Source: Thioalkalivibrio sp. ALJ21 (lineage in GTDB: Bacteria; Pseudomonadota; Gammaproteobacteria; Ectothiorhodospirales; Ectothiorhodospiraceae). Taken from it: 64,000 nt of DNA. How positions within the stretch are numbered: position 1 is the stretch's first letter; every line of letters starts with the position of its first letter. The notes below the pieces were generated by a model, which ran no database searches, had not been told where the DNA came from, and saw only the letters and a list, made by a program, of their open reading frames with translations. The translations under genes were made by a program, and so were the position numbers. Location of the stretch: positions 124,001 to 188,000 of the forward strand of contig NZ_KB905158.1 of NCBI RefSeq assembly GCF_000378605.1, in the 5' to 3' direction. Of the stretch, positions 16,615 to 26,814 are shown piece after piece.

Positions 16615-16644
16615 CGCGGAGGGAGGGCGCTCGCCCCCTCCGCG
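16615..16644. terminator. Strong GC hairpin upstream of pil promoter
   Basis: CGCGGAGGG (16615-16623) and CCCTCCGCG (16636-16644) form a perfect 9-bp stem, further pairing inside. No T-run follows on either strand; it may insulate the pil-chp promoter from upstream transcription. Confidence 0.35.
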
Positions 16645-16685
16645 TCGACGATGCGAGCTTCGAAGAGAGGCATAATCTCCCTGTA

Positions 16686-16713
16686 TTTACAATCCATTCC
16701 CTTCCTGTATAAT
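16686..16713 (+). promoter_or_regulatory. Sigma70 promoter of the pil-chp operon
   Basis: TTTACA (16686-16691), 16 bases, TATAAT (16708-16713) with a TG just before the -10. It is the best conventional promoter in the window and differs clearly from the shared GCGTAAG type. Confidence 0.6.
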
Positions 16714-16843
16714 TTCTAGACGTTGCGTAAGAGATGCTGCCTATGCTCGATGAGTCGACACGGGTTGCCGCGCAAGATTGGGGCTCCGGGTATTCGACGC
16801 CCGGCGCCTTCCTTCAACGAAGCAAATAAATCAGGGGTTCAGG

Positions 16844-17266
16844 GTGTCTGACGCGCTTAACGGATCCGGTCTTGGTGCTGAGTTCCAGGGCTTCAAGGTC
16901 ATGGTAATTGACGACAGCAAGACCATTCGCCGAACAGCAGAGTCTCTGCTGCAAAAACATGGCGCCGAAGTGATCACCGCTGTTGATGGATTCGAGGCTT
17001 TGTCCAAGGTCGCGGAGCAGCGGCCGGGCATCATCTTTATTGACGTAATGATGCCTCGCCTCGATGGATACCAGACGTGCGCCCTGATCAAGAACAACCG
17101 GGAATTCCGGTCTACCCCAATCATCATGCTGTCCAGCAAAGACAGTGTTTTCGACAAGGCCAAGGGTCGGGTTGTTGGGTCTGAGGACTACCTGACCAAG
17201 CCCTTTGCGAAAGAAGACCTGCTCGGTGCAGTTCGAAAATACGCCTCCCTGGCGTCACCGCGGTAA
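16844..17266 (+). CDS. pilG: PilG, type IV pilus response regulator
   Basis: 140 residues from GTG 16844 (pseudomonad PilG is about 135); the longer upstream frame is not PilG-like. A single receiver domain: acidic pocket VIDDSKTIRR, phospho-acceptor Asp in IIFIDVMMPRLDGYQTC, SSKD (Ser switch) and SEDYLTKPF (Lys). In Pseudomonas PilG acts with the ChpA kinase to promote pilus extension through the cAMP/FimV/PilZ network. First gene of pilGHIJ-chpA-chpC, transcribed from the TTTACA/TATAAT promoter. Confidence 0.9.
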   Translation: MSDALNGSGLGAEFQGFKVMVIDDSKTIRRTAESLLQKHGAEVITAVDGFEALSKVAEQRPGIIFIDVMMPRLDGYQTCALIKNNREFRSTPIIMLSSKDSVFDKAKGRVVGSEDYLTKPFAKEDLLGAVRKYASLASPR

Positions 17267-17311
17267 AACGCTCCAACTCACAAAACAACAAAAGTAAGGA
17301 AAAGCAAGATC

Positions 17312-17677
17312 ATGGCGCACATCCTTATCATTGATGACTCACCCACCGAAATTCATGTTCTCCGGGGAATCCTGGAGAAGAATGGCCACTCCGTCATTAC
17401 CGCTTCGAGTGGAGAGGAAGGCGTTGCGGTAGCGAAAGAGAAGGTTCCGGACCTGGTCCTGATGGATGTTGTGATGCCGGGCCTCAATGGCTTCCAGGCA
17501 ACACGTCAAATTGCCCAGGCGGCTGAGACAGCCGAAGTCCCTGTGATCGTGGTAAGCACGAAGGATCAGGCAGCCGACCGCGTTTGGGCTATGCGTCAGG
17601 GGGCGAAGGAGTACATCACCAAGCCTGTGGTCGAGAAGACCTTGATGGCCGCAATCAATAAGCAATTGGCCGCATGA
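17312..17677 (+). CDS. pilH: PilH, type IV pilus response regulator
   Basis: 121 residues, ATG 17312 with TAAGGA upstream, the same length as PilH of pseudomonads. Receiver domain with LIIDDSPTEIHVLRGILEKN, phospho-Asp in LVLMDVVMPGLNGFQATRQI, VSTKDQ and KEYITKPV. PilH opposes PilG, acting on retraction or as phosphate sink for ChpA. Overlaps pilI by four bases (ATGA). Confidence 0.92.
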   Translation: MAHILIIDDSPTEIHVLRGILEKNGHSVITASSGEEGVAVAKEKVPDLVLMDVVMPGLNGFQATRQIAQAAETAEVPVIVVSTKDQAADRVWAMRQGAKEYITKPVVEKTLMAAINKQLAA

Positions 17678-18252
17678 GCTTCAACGCCACCACCCCGTAT
17701 GGGTTGCTTGCCGACCTCGATGCTGCAGGCCGGCAGGTCAACCGCGATCTTCGCAGGGACATCGGTGTCGGCTGGCGTGGCGTTTTGCTGCGCGTGGGGA
17801 GCTTTCGTTTCCTGGTCGACATGGACTCGCTCTCTGAGGTCACCGACCCAATGCCGCTGGCGAACGTCCCCCTTGCGGGGGCGGGCGTTCTCGGCATCGG
17901 CAATCTTCGCGGTCTTGTTCTTCCGGTCTTCGATATGAGCCAGCTCTTGCTGGGGGAGCCGCTACCGGAGGATAAGGCCAATCGGCGCGTGGTTGTGGCG
18001 CCGCAGGGCTCGGGGATGGCTGGGCTACTGGTGAGCCAGGTTGAGGGGATGCGACGGTGCATCCCCTCTCAGCGGCGCCGGGAGGCTGACGCCCCCGAGA
18101 CCGCGATGCCATTCATTACAGGCGGATTTGATTTGGGTCACCGCCTTCATCCGGTCCTAGACCTGGATCTCTTTCTAAGTGACAGCAATCGCTTTTCTGG
18201 CGACCTAATCGCCGGTTTTTCTGATAACGAACAGCCTGCCGCGGTCGCCTAA
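17674..18252 (+). CDS. pilI: PilI, CheW-like coupling protein
   Basis: 192 residues, start overlapping the pilH stop. CheW-like fold: [60 protein letters not shown], then [20 protein letters not shown] and [20 protein letters not shown]. PilI couples the chemoreceptor PilJ to the ChpA kinase. Length and order match the pilGHIJ arrangement. Confidence 0.9.
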   Translation: MSFNATTPYGLLADLDAAGRQVNRDLRRDIGVGWRGVLLRVGSFRFLVDMDSLSEVTDPMPLANVPLAGAGVLGIGNLRGLVLPVFDMSQLLLGEPLPEDKANRRVVVAPQGSGMAGLLVSQVEGMRRCIPSQRRREADAPETAMPFITGGFDLGHRLHPVLDLDLFLSDSNRFSGDLIAGFSDNEQPAAVA

Positions 18253-18292
18253 ATCAACCGTCTGGCCCCGAAGTGAGAGGGAGTATCAACCA

Positions 18293-20380
18293 ATGGTAGT
18301 GAGTCGTCGCAAACGGAATTCTGTCCTCGGGGGCATGCTTGCCGCCTCCCTTATTGTAACGGGCGGAGCATTCACCTATCACCAATACGAGCAGGGCCAG
18401 TACCGTGACCGCACGGCGCTCGCGAACGACATGCGCCTCCTGTCCCAGCGCATCGCGACGAGCTCGCTTGAGGCCGCCGGCGGTTCCGAAAGAGCGTTCG
18501 AGAACCTCGAGAGCCTGAGGGACGGATTCCAGGCGCGTCTCAACCACTTGCAAGAGGGCGGCGGAGGCCTGAAGCCTCTCCCGGCAGCTCTTCAAGAAGA
18601 GTTTTCTGGAGTAAGTGGCGAGTGGTCGAGCTACCTCGGAGGGGTTAACGCCGTCCTTCGTGGCCAATCCAGCATCGAGATGATGGGCATGTATTCGGAA
18701 GCCGTGGAGATGTTCTCGCCGGAACTTTCTCGGCTGTCTGATGACGTTGTCCGTCGCATGTCGAGCGTCGGTGCGGATCCTGAGCAGGTTTACATCGCGT
18801 CACGGCAAACGCTCCTGGTTCAGCGCATCGAGAACAGCCTCAGCCAGGTGCTCCGCGGCGGGGCCGAAGCGGAGGCCGCGATTGAGCGGTTTGAGCGGGA
18901 TGCCACCCTTTTTGGGCGTGTACTGGATGGCCTGATCGAGGGGTATGACGAGCTCGGCGTTGAAGCGGTTGATGATGCCCGCGTGCAGGCCTTCCTTCAG
19001 GAGTCGGCGACCGTCTTTATTGCGTTCAGTGAGGCGGTTGCGGGGGTCCTTGAAGCGTCGTCTGCCGTCCTTGAGGTGAGCGCTGCGGCGTCGAGCATCG
19101 AGGCCAGCAGCGCAGGGATGCTCGATGTCACGAGCGCCCTCGAGTCAGGTATTGCGCGCGAGGCCGACTCGCTGAGCTCGATCGCTGCGGTCGGGTATGC
19201 GACCGGCGGCCTGGCCTTCCTGTTGCTGATTGCTCTCGGTCTCTTGCTGCACCGTGACACTCGCCGGGAACTCGCTCAAACCGAGGCCCAGAATGAGCGA
19301 AACAATATGGCGATCGTTCAGCTTCTCGACGAGATGGCGAATCTTGCTGACGGGGATCTGACCGTGAATGCCACGGTTAGTGAGGACTTCACTGGAGCCA
19401 TCGCAGACTCGATGAACTTTGCAATCGAGAACCTGAGAAGCCTGGTGTCGACGATCAACAAGGCCTCCGCTGACATCAACGATTCGTCCTCCGCTACTCG
19501 CTCCCAGGTTCTTGGGTTGGCTGAGAAATCGGAAGAACAGGTGCGCGAAATCCAGCAGGCGAACGCCGCTATCGACGACATGAGTCAGTCGGTTAACAAG
19601 GTTGCGGAGGATGCCGGGCAGTCGGCCCAGGTGGCACGAAACTCGGTGGAGATCGCGTCCAAGGGGGCGGCCACGGTGCGTCGCTCGATCGAGGGGATGG
19701 ATACCATCCGCGAGCAGATCCAGGAGACCGCGAAACGGATCAAGCGCCTGGGCGAATCCTCGCAGGAGATCGGCGACATCATCGGGCTGATCAACGACAT
19801 CGCCGAACAGACCAACGTGCTTGCGTTGAACGCGGCGATCCAAGCCTCGGCCGCAGGCGAGGCGGGCCGTGGGTTTGCGGTGGTGGCGGACGAAGTTCAG
19901 CGTCTCGCGGAACGTTCCTCTAGCGCCACCCGTCAGGTTGAGGGTCTGGTCAAGGCGATCCAGGCGGATACGAGTGAGGCGGTCAGCTCCATGGAGCAGA
20001 GTACCGCGAACGTGGTTCACGGGGGCGAGCTTGCCCAGGCGGCCGGCAAGTCACTCGCCGAGATCGAACAGGTTTCCTCTGATCTGGCGCAGCTCATTGA
20101 CGGGATCTCTTCCTCCGCCCGCAAACAGTCCGTGATGGCCAAGGATGTGAGTGGGATTATGTCCAGCATTCGCGAGATCAGCTCGGAGACTGCCCAGGGT
20201 ACACAGTCCACGGCTGCTGCCATGGGGGACCTCACGGATCTCTCGGCGAAGCTGCGCTCGTCCGTATCCGACTTCAAACTTCCGGACACGGATACTACGG
20301 AGCCAGCAGCACCTGAAGGCACGGGTTCTTCTGCATCGAGCAACGACGAGATGACGCCTCCCGCTTTGAAGCGGGCCTAA
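18293..20380 (+). CDS. pilJ: PilJ, methyl-accepting chemoreceptor for twitching
   Basis: 695 residues (P. aeruginosa PilJ about 682), ATG 18293 with GGGAG nine bases upstream. Membrane segment near 10-30 ([20 protein letters not shown]), a large periplasmic region (about 30-300) with PilJ-type helical repeats and [10 protein letters not shown], second membrane segment about 303-322 ([17 protein letters not shown]), HAMP-like stretch, then the MCP signalling hairpin with tip [20 protein letters not shown] and [15 protein letters not shown]. Senses surface contact, probably via pilin, and drives ChpA. No methyltransferase gene (pilK) follows. Confidence 0.92.
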   Translation: MVVSRRKRNSVLGGMLAASLIVTGGAFTYHQYEQGQYRDRTALANDMRLLSQRIATSSLEAAGGSERAFENLESLRDGFQARLNHLQEGGGGLKPLPAALQEEFSGVSGEWSSYLGGVNAVLRGQSSIEMMGMYSEAVEMFSPELSRLSDDVVRRMSSVGADPEQVYIASRQTLLVQRIENSLSQVLRGGAEAEAAIERFERDATLFGRVLDGLIEGYDELGVEAVDDARVQAFLQESATVFIAFSEAVAGVLEASSAVLEVSAAASSIEASSAGMLDVTSALESGIAREADSLSSIAAVGYATGGLAFLLLIALGLLLHRDTRRELAQTEAQNERNNMAIVQLLDEMANLADGDLTVNATVSEDFTGAIADSMNFAIENLRSLVSTINKASADINDSSSATRSQVLGLAEKSEEQVREIQQANAAIDDMSQSVNKVAEDAGQSAQVARNSVEIASKGAATVRRSIEGMDTIREQIQETAKRIKRLGESSQEIGDIIGLINDIAEQTNVLALNAAIQASAAGEAGRGFAVVADEVQRLAERSSSATRQVEGLVKAIQADTSEAVSSMEQSTANVVHGGELAQAAGKSLAEIEQVSSDLAQLIDGISSSARKQSVMAKDVSGIMSSIREISSETAQGTQSTAAAMGDLTDLSAKLRSSVSDFKLPDTDTTEPAAPEGTGSSASSNDEMTPPALKRA

Positions 20381-20395
20381 CGACGGGGCTATTTG

Positions 20396-23300
20396 ATGGC
20401 ATCCAGCGCACTGAATTGGGTCCGTGATGAACTGCTTACGCTCTTTGGCGAAGTTCAGGAATCGTTGCGGCACTACTCCGAGAACATGGAGCGAAAGGGT
20501 GACCTGGCTGAGGCCAGGGCCCGGGTTGAACAGATCCGGAACACACTCGTTGTCGTTCAGGTAGATAACGGGGTCTTGATCTGTGACGAGATGATCCAGG
20601 TTTTCGGTCATCTCGAGCAGCTGGAAGGGGGAGACTGGGCAGCTACGGAGGCGCTGTTGCGCGCCTCCATGCAGCTCCCGGACTATCTCGATAGCGAGAG
20701 CGATGGGCTTCTCCCGTCCCCCATGAATCTGGCGCCGGTGCTTACAGACCTTCGCGCAAGCAGGGGCGCCCCCCTGCTCCTGGATGCCGCCTCGCTTGTC
20801 GCGGATGCGCCGAGCCTTAAGGATGATGTGATCGTTTCGGAGGGAGATGGACTCCCGCCTGAAGCCCGCATCGGAGCCCTTCAGGATGTGCGCCGCGATT
20901 TCCAGCGTGACCTCCTGACCTTTGTTCGCGATGACAGCCCGGAAGGCGCTGCCGTCCAGATGCAGGAGAGCATGAAGGCGGCTGTGAAGTTGTGCCCACC
21001 CGGCGACCCCCGTCAGCTGTTCTGGATCGCTGACGCGCTGTTCGAGTGCGTCGCACGAGGCGAGCTCAAGGTTGGCACCGATTTGCGCCGGGTGGTTGGT
21101 CATATTGACCGCGATCTCAAGCGCTACATCGAGATTCTAAAAGAGCATGTGGAGCAGGGCGGGGGGGCGTCTGAGCCTGAGTATGCGACTCCGAACGACC
21201 TTACCAAGACGTTGCTCTTTCATGTGGCGTCCGCGCGATCGGAGGGCGAGCAGTCGCGGGCGGTGCGGCGGGCGTTTGGCCTCAATGACGATGCAGAGCA
21301 TGTCGGCCGCGAGGTGTATGACAGCCTCCGCCAGGCCATCGAGGAGGACCTTTCTGATCTGCGCGAGCGGATGGATATCTTGCTTCGCTCACCGCAGCGG
21401 AACGTAGACGATCTCGAAGCCATTCAAAGTCGGGTGTCTCGCATCGGATCCACGTTCAGCATTCTTGGCTCCGATGAGGGGCGGGATCTAACGGATAAGC
21501 TGACCCAGGCGCTGAGCCCGGATCACGCTGGCGAGGCGAGCGGCCAGCACGACATGGTATTGGCTGAGCATCTACTGGCCCTGGAGTCCCTTCTCGAAGC
21601 CGGCCTGCATCGGCGTAGTGCGAGTGGATCGCGCGATGAGACTGGATTCGATGAATCGCTCGCGACAGTGATCTACAAAGAAGCGCTTTCCGATGTCCGG
21701 CAGGTGCGGGATACGTTCTTGAGCTTCCTTTCATCCTCGGCTGGCAGCGAATCCGGCGACGGACTGAGCGGAGCGATTGAAGGCCTCCGCCGGATCATGG
21801 GCGCGATGTCGATGTCTGGTTTCGAGACGCTCCATGCGCTCTTGGCTCCGCTGACTCAGTATCTCGATCAGCGGGCGCCGCAATCAGCTGGCGACCTGAG
21901 CGAAGATGAAATCGAAGCTCTGGCGGAAGTGCTGATCAGCATTGAGGTTGCCCTGGAATCCTCCGGGCAGCCCTGGCGGGAGCTGGACAGCGTTCACGAA
22001 CGAGGCATCGAGGCGCTGCAGCGCCTTGGGGCCATTTCCGTCGCGGCCGATGGCCAAATTGCCATGCAGCACGACACGAACGAAGGGGCCAGCGACGATC
22101 ATGGCGTCGAGGCCGAGATCCCCGAGGTCGACGATGCAGTAGAGACCCTCGAGGCTATTGAGATCACCGAGGTAGCGGATGGCGACACCGAGATCGAGGG
22201 GGTTGCTGACGCCGGCAGCGAGCTCGAGGCCGCCCCTGAAGATGATGCGCTGGCTTCTCCTGTTGAAGAGGCATCGGATGCCCTCGAGGCCGAGGCGCTA
22301 GAGCTACCGGCTGATCCTGCCATCGATGAATCCGCCGAATCCGTAGAGGCAACCGATGAGCCTCCCAAGGGCCGCGGCCTGTCGGACGCATTCAATGAGG
22401 AAATCCTTTCTCAAGAGGTTCGCGGACTCGATGCGGACCTGGAAATCCTCGAGATTTTCATTGAAGAGGCTGACGAAGAGGTGGCAGGCCTGGGCGAGAA
22501 CTTCCCCCGCTGGAAGAGTAATCCGTCCGATCTTGACACCTTGGCTGTGATCCGTCGCTCATTCCACACCCTCAAGGGCTCCGGACGCCTGGCGGGCGCC
22601 CTGCGCCTTGGTGAGTTTGCCTGGGTCGTTGAGTCATACATGAATCGCATTCTCGAGCAAAAGGCGCCCGTGGATGCGGATTGCCTCCAGGCGATCGAAG
22701 ACGCGGTCAGCGTTCTTCCGGGTCTTGTGGACGAGGTTCGCGCCAACGCTCAACCGACGGTTCCCATCCTGGATATCGCCCTGCGCCTGAGCGCTCTGAT
22801 CGCTGGGGAGCGCATTGAGGCTACGCCGTCGCCGAAGCGGGATACCGCGGCTGCTCCGGTCGAGCCTGAAGGCGACGCGGGCATGGAGAAGGCAGAAGAA
22901 GGCCTCGATGTTGCCGACTCGAAAGGCGAGGGCGGCATTGAAGCCGACAAGCCGGGCGCCGAAGAGCAAGAAGATCGGGCCGACCTCGACAATGCCGTAT
23001 CCGACCTGGAGTCGGAGGCCGAACTCGACGACCTGGTGGCCGAGTGCTCCATCGGTGCGGAAGAGGGCACCCAGATCGAGACGGAGAACGTCCCCGAATC
23101 CTCACTCGAGGCACCAGATGCAAGCGGGTTCGAGGTGAGTTTCGAGTCTGTCGACTTGGGTGAAGAAGAACTCTCTGTCGACGACGAGCAGGCCACCGAG
23201 ACATCAGAAGCCCTCGAAAGCGCCGTCGAGCACGAGATTGACGAACAGCTATGGGCGGTTTTTTGTGCGGAAGCCCAGGTTCATCTGCTTACGCTGCGTT

Positions 23301-26224
23301 CGTGGCTCGACGACGCCGCAATGCACCCGGACCGAATCCCGAACAATGACGTCGAGCGAGCCCTTCACACCCTTCACGGCAGTGCCCGGACGGCAGAGGT
23401 CGGCGGGGTGTCCGCGGTTTGTGGTCCGTTTGAACGCATCGTACGAATTCATCGTGACGTGGAGACCCCGCTGTCATCGGAAGCGGTGGGTTTGCTTTGC
23501 AAGCTTGAGTCCTACGTCACCGAGGTCGTTGCGAATGAGGAGCCTGACCTCGAAAACGTGGTGAACCCCCCGGGGTGGGCTGGCGAGGTCTTCGATCTCC
23601 TGGATCAGGCGAGCGCGATTCAGGTGCTCAATTCCTGCGACTCCATGGAGGCCCAGCTCGCAAGGTACGAGGACGCCTTTAGCGCTGAGGACCCGGCCTC
23701 TAGCTCCGAACTTCCAGAAGCCGGGTCCGATGATGCGGAGGCTGGCGAAGTGGCCGCGCCCGCTCTCGAGGCGGATCATGAGATTGAGCAGTGTCCAGCC
23801 GCAGAACCCGAGCAGGCTCCCGAGGCATCGGGAGACCCTGAGTGTGAGATTGACTGGGAGTTTGGGGAAGTCTTCATTGAGGAAGCGGCGGACATTCTCG
23901 AGGGCGCCTTTGAGTCCCTAGGTGGGTGGCGTGACTCGGGCGGTCTGCCCGGGCCCGATCAGAACACTTTCCAGCGTGAGATCCACACCCTCAAAGGGAG
24001 TGCACGCATGGCGGGCTTTACGGTTGTCGGCGCTATCGCGCACGCCCTTGAGAGCGCTATGAGCATTGAGGCGGAGCGGGATCCTCGCGAAGGATTCTTC
24101 CCCCTCATTGAGCGGGCCCTTATGGATGTCCAGCAGCTTGTGGAGCGGGGCATTGGCTCTTGGCAAATGGACGAGGCCAGCAGTCAGTCCTTGATGGCGC
24201 TTCGTGAGTGGGCCGATGGCAATCCGGACAGCGGAGCTGATGCCACTGTGGCGGATGAAGATGCCGTCACCTCCGAGGCTGAAGCTGAAGGCGAACATGC
24301 TGACGATGCCGGTCAGGCCGAGGACTCGGGCAGCGCCCAGGAAGATGTGTCGCCCGCCAAGTCCCCGTCCGGGGAAGGGCGCCGCCTGCAGGAACAGGTC
24401 CGAATGGACGCCGACACCCTGGACGCCCTTATCGGGAACGCTGGGGAGCTATCAACGTTCCATCGTCGGTTCGAGCAAGGCATTGGGCGTGTCGAATCTC
24501 AAGCGGAGGAGCTGGGCCGAACCATCGCTCGCTTGCGGGAGCAGCTGCGCAAACTTGAGATCGAGACCGAGGCGCAGATTCTGTTCCGCGTGGAAGAGGA
24601 AAGTGGTGACGAGGCCATTGATTTTGACCCTCTGGAAATGGACCGCTATTCCGGTATCCAGCAGCTGTCTCGTTCGCTAGCCGAGAGCGTCAGCGACCTG
24701 GAAGCGCTTAAGCAGGATGTTGGCAATGAACTCCAGAGCGCCGGAGCCGTGCTCCTCCAGCAGCGCCGCATAGGAACGGATCTGCAGGATCAGCTCATGC
24801 GCCAGCGTATGGTCCGCTTCTCTCGGATGGTGCCGCGCCTGCAGCGTGTGGTTAGCCAAGCGGGGCAAGATCTGAGCAAGCCGGTCCGGATTGAATTTAC
24901 AGGCCAAGGGGCCGAGCTTGACCGAGCCCTTCTAGAGCGCCTGGTGCCGCCCATGGAGCACCTCCTTCGCAACGCGATCGCCCATGGCATCGAGGACAAG
25001 GGCGGACGCTCGAAGGCGAAAAAGCCGAATGAAGGCTTGATCCGTGTGAGCCTGAATCAATCTGGGGGCGAAATTCGCCTGCAGGTGGAAGACGACGGGA
25101 AGGGGATCGATGCTGAAGCCATCCGTCGGCGAGCGGTCGAGCGAGGGCTTCTCGCGTCGGATGCTGAGATCTCTGACGCACAGGCTCTGCAGTTGATTCT
25201 ACAGCCTGGTTTCTCTACGGCTAGCGAGGTGTCACAGGTTGCCGGTCGCGGCGTTGGCCTGGATGTCGTTAACAGCGACGTCAAGCAGCTGGGCGGGACC
25301 CTCGATATCCATTCAACCCCAGGAGAGGGCTCGCGGTTCACAATGCGGCTGCCCTTTACCCTCGCCATCTCGCAGGCTCTCTTGGTTCAGGTCGGCGAAG
25401 AGACCTTTGCCGTTCCGCTGGGGTCGGTCCAGGGCGTTGTTCGCGGCCGTAAAGACGAAATCGAGTACGAGAGCGGCTCTCCAGTCTACAGCTATGCTGG
25501 CCAGGACTTTACAGTTCGAGGGCTCGGTGAGCTGATGGGCGTCGAAAGCCAGGCGACTGCGGACGACCTCCCGGATCACGCGTTCCCGATGCTCCTCGTC
25601 AATTCGGACGAGGGCGGCATGGCCCTAAGGGTTGACGCCCTACATGGAAGCCAAGAGGTCGTCGTGAAGTCGGTAGGCCCGGTCCTGAGCCGAATCCCCG
25701 GGGTGGCTGGCGCAACCCTTCAGGGCGATGGCTCCGTCATGCTGATTCTCGACCTTGGCATGCTTATGCGATTCGCCACAGCGTCAATGGCGGAGTCGAT
25801 CGCTGCGGGATCCACCGAGCGCGCGCCACAGGCCACAAAGGCACCGGACACGCGGCGCGTCATGGTGGTCGATGACTCCATCACCATTCGCAAGGTGACC
25901 GCTCGACTCCTGAGTCGACACGGGTTTGATGTGGTCACCGCGAGAGATGGGCTCGACGCCCTGGGAATGCTTGAGGAGCAACGCCCAGACGTCATTCTCC
26001 TCGATGTGGAGATGCCGCGAATGGATGGGTTCGAGTTCGCAACGCATGTTCGTGAGCATGCGGAATTGGGGGCTACGCCGATCATCATGATCACCTCGCG
26101 CAGCGGCAGCAAACACCGCGACCGCGCCGAGCGTATCGGCGTCAATGACTATCTCGGAAAGCCATACCTTGAGGGGGACCTGATGTCGTCCATTAACGAG
26201 CAACTGGAAGGGGTTTCAGCGTGA
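20396..26224 (+). CDS. chpA: ChpA/PilL, multi-HPt CheA-type hybrid histidine kinase
   Basis: 1942 residues from ATG 20396 (a TTG directly before is in frame), shorter than P. aeruginosa ChpA (about 2480). N-terminal 560 residues are helical, FimV-like/HPt-derived without a His motif; then acidic linkers. Canonical HPt sites HTLKGS at about 722, HTLHGS at about 990 and HTLKGS at about 1195. CheA core: dimer/H-like helices about 1330-1500, N box LLRNAIAHGIED (about 1523), G boxes DDGKGID (about 1566) and GRGVGLDV (about 1617), CheW-like regulatory domain (about 1660-1800), and a C-terminal receiver with VVDDSITIRK and Asp in LLDVEMPRMDGF (about 1869). Integrates PilJ signals and phosphorylates PilG/PilH. 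Fewer HPt sites than pseudomonad ChpA. Confidence 0.93.
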   Translation: MASSALNWVRDELLTLFGEVQESLRHYSENMERKGDLAEARARVEQIRNTLVVVQVDNGVLICDEMIQVFGHLEQLEGGDWAATEALLRASMQLPDYLDSESDGLLPSPMNLAPVLTDLRASRGAPLLLDAASLVADAPSLKDDVIVSEGDGLPPEARIGALQDVRRDFQRDLLTFVRDDSPEGAAVQMQESMKAAVKLCPPGDPRQLFWIADALFECVARGELKVGTDLRRVVGHIDRDLKRYIEILKEHVEQGGGASEPEYATPNDLTKTLLFHVASARSEGEQSRAVRRAFGLNDDAEHVGREVYDSLRQAIEEDLSDLRERMDILLRSPQRNVDDLEAIQSRVSRIGSTFSILGSDEGRDLTDKLTQALSPDHAGEASGQHDMVLAEHLLALESLLEAGLHRRSASGSRDETGFDESLATVIYKEALSDVRQVRDTFLSFLSSSAGSESGDGLSGAIEGLRRIMGAMSMSGFETLHALLAPLTQYLDQRAPQSAGDLSEDEIEALAEVLISIEVALESSGQPWRELDSVHERGIEALQRLGAISVAADGQIAMQHDTNEGASDDHGVEAEIPEVDDAVETLEAIEITEVADGDTEIEGVADAGSELEAAPEDDALASPVEEASDALEAEALELPADPAIDESAESVEATDEPPKGRGLSDAFNEEILSQEVRGLDADLEILEIFIEEADEEVAGLGENFPRWKSNPSDLDTLAVIRRSFHTLKGSGRLAGALRLGEFAWVVESYMNRILEQKAPVDADCLQAIEDAVSVLPGLVDEVRANAQPTVPILDIALRLSALIAGERIEATPSPKRDTAAAPVEPEGDAGMEKAEEGLDVADSKGEGGIEADKPGAEEQEDRADLDNAVSDLESEAELDDLVAECSIGAEEGTQIETENVPESSLEAPDASGFEVSFESVDLGEEELSVDDEQATETSEALESAVEHEIDEQLWAVFCAEAQVHLLTLRSWLDDAAMHPDRIPNNDVERALHTLHGSARTAEVGGVSAVCGPFERIVRIHRDVETPLSSEAVGLLCKLESYVTEVVANEEPDLENVVNPPGWAGEVFDLLDQASAIQVLNSCDSMEAQLARYEDAFSAEDPASSSELPEAGSDDAEAGEVAAPALEADHEIEQCPAAEPEQAPEASGDPECEIDWEFGEVFIEEAADILEGAFESLGGWRDSGGLPGPDQNTFQREIHTLKGSARMAGFTVVGAIAHALESAMSIEAERDPREGFFPLIERALMDVQQLVERGIGSWQMDEASSQSLMALREWADGNPDSGADATVADEDAVTSEAEAEGEHADDAGQAEDSGSAQEDVSPAKSPSGEGRRLQEQVRMDADTLDALIGNAGELSTFHRRFEQGIGRVESQAEELGRTIARLREQLRKLEIETEAQILFRVEEESGDEAIDFDPLEMDRYSGIQQLSRSLAESVSDLEALKQDVGNELQSAGAVLLQQRRIGTDLQDQLMRQRMVRFSRMVPRLQRVVSQAGQDLSKPVRIEFTGQGAELDRALLERLVPPMEHLLRNAIAHGIEDKGGRSKAKKPNEGLIRVSLNQSGGEIRLQVEDDGKGIDAEAIRRRAVERGLLASDAEISDAQALQLILQPGFSTASEVSQVAGRGVGLDVVNSDVKQLGGTLDIHSTPGEGSRFTMRLPFTLAISQALLVQVGEETFAVPLGSVQGVVRGRKDEIEYESGSPVYSYAGQDFTVRGLGELMGVESQATADDLPDHAFPMLLVNSDEGGMALRVDALHGSQEVVVKSVGPVLSRIPGVAGATLQGDGSVMLILDLGMLMRFATASMAESIAAGSTERAPQATKAPDTRRVMVVDDSITIRKVTARLLSRHGFDVVTARDGLDALGMLEEQRPDVILLDVEMPRMDGFEFATHVREHAELGATPIIMITSRSGSKHRDRAERIGVNDYLGKPYLEGDLMSSINEQLEGVSA

Positions 26225-26706
26225 CGGAGGAAGCGAACAATCAGTCTCTCGAGGCGGTCATCGTCCAGCTCGATAATGGCTCGATCTTGCTTCCTCGGAG
26301 CGCCTTTCTGGAGGTCTCGACGCGGCCGGGCGGGGCGAACACCGATCGCCAGAACGACTCCAGGGGCTGCATGGAGCCCGACTTCACCTGGCAAGATCTC
26401 GATATTCCCGTGGTGAATGTCTCCCGATTGCTTGACCCCGATCAGGCAGAGGGGACGGTTGGAAAGCGCAACCGCTTCACACGCCTCCTGGTGATGCAGT
26501 CGATCGCGAACACGGAATCGCTCCCTTTCTACGCACTGGAAGTGAAGGGTACCCCGCACCCTGTGCAGATTACGCCCCAGAACATCCAGGGCCTGGGCGA
26601 GGCGGACTCGACCCCTTGGTCCTGGCGCGTAAGGGCCTCCGGCGTTACCTCCCACCTCCTTCGTCTAGATGCGATCGAGGAGCACATTCTGGCCACGGCT
26701 GGGTAG
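26221..26706 (+). CDS. chpC: ChpC, second CheW-like coupling protein
   Basis: 161 residues from GTG 26221, overlapping the chpA stop (GTGA). A reduced CheW-like domain: AVIVQLDNGSILLPRSAFLE, FTWQDLDIPVVNVSRLLDPD, RFTRLLVMQSI, FYALEVKGTPHPVQITPQNI. Matches ChpC, the accessory CheW homologue at the end of chp clusters. The methylesterase gene chpB, normally between chpA and chpC, is absent, in line with the missing pilK. Confidence 0.82.
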   Translation: MTEEANNQSLEAVIVQLDNGSILLPRSAFLEVSTRPGGANTDRQNDSRGCMEPDFTWQDLDIPVVNVSRLLDPDQAEGTVGKRNRFTRLLVMQSIANTESLPFYALEVKGTPHPVQITPQNIQGLGEADSTPWSWRVRASGVTSHLLRLDAIEEHILATAG

Positions 26707-26814
26707 ATTTATAGGGTCTCCAGGGCGTCTATTTACCTTCAACCGAACCTTCTTTATAGCTCTCCCTTTCTGGTGTATTCTTTTATGACCACACCACCAA
26801 ACCGAAGGTACAAG

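Larger units (their letters stand above)
16343..16843. other. Intergenic region upstream of the pil-chp operon
   Basis: About 500 bases without a convincing gene. It contains a strong hairpin at 16615-16644, a sigma70 promoter at 16686-16713 and a GCGTAAG-containing sequence (16725-16740) downstream of that promoter. A GC-rich imperfect hairpin right after the LolA-like gene (near 16350-16378) may be its terminator. An untranslated leader of about 125 bases precedes pilG. Confidence 0.5.

Noticed and set aside
16725-16740. GCGTAAGAGATGCTGC as a motif promoter for pilG
   Set aside because: Has the GCGTAAG block but lacks the TA of the -10, and lies downstream of a good TTTACA/TATAAT promoter; counted as uncertain and not used in the motif set.
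19145-21103. Long minus-strand frames (291 and 350 codons) opposite pilJ and chpA
   Set aside because: They are antisense shadows of strongly recognised GC-rich genes, with arginine/histidine/leucine-biased composition and no ribosome sites.
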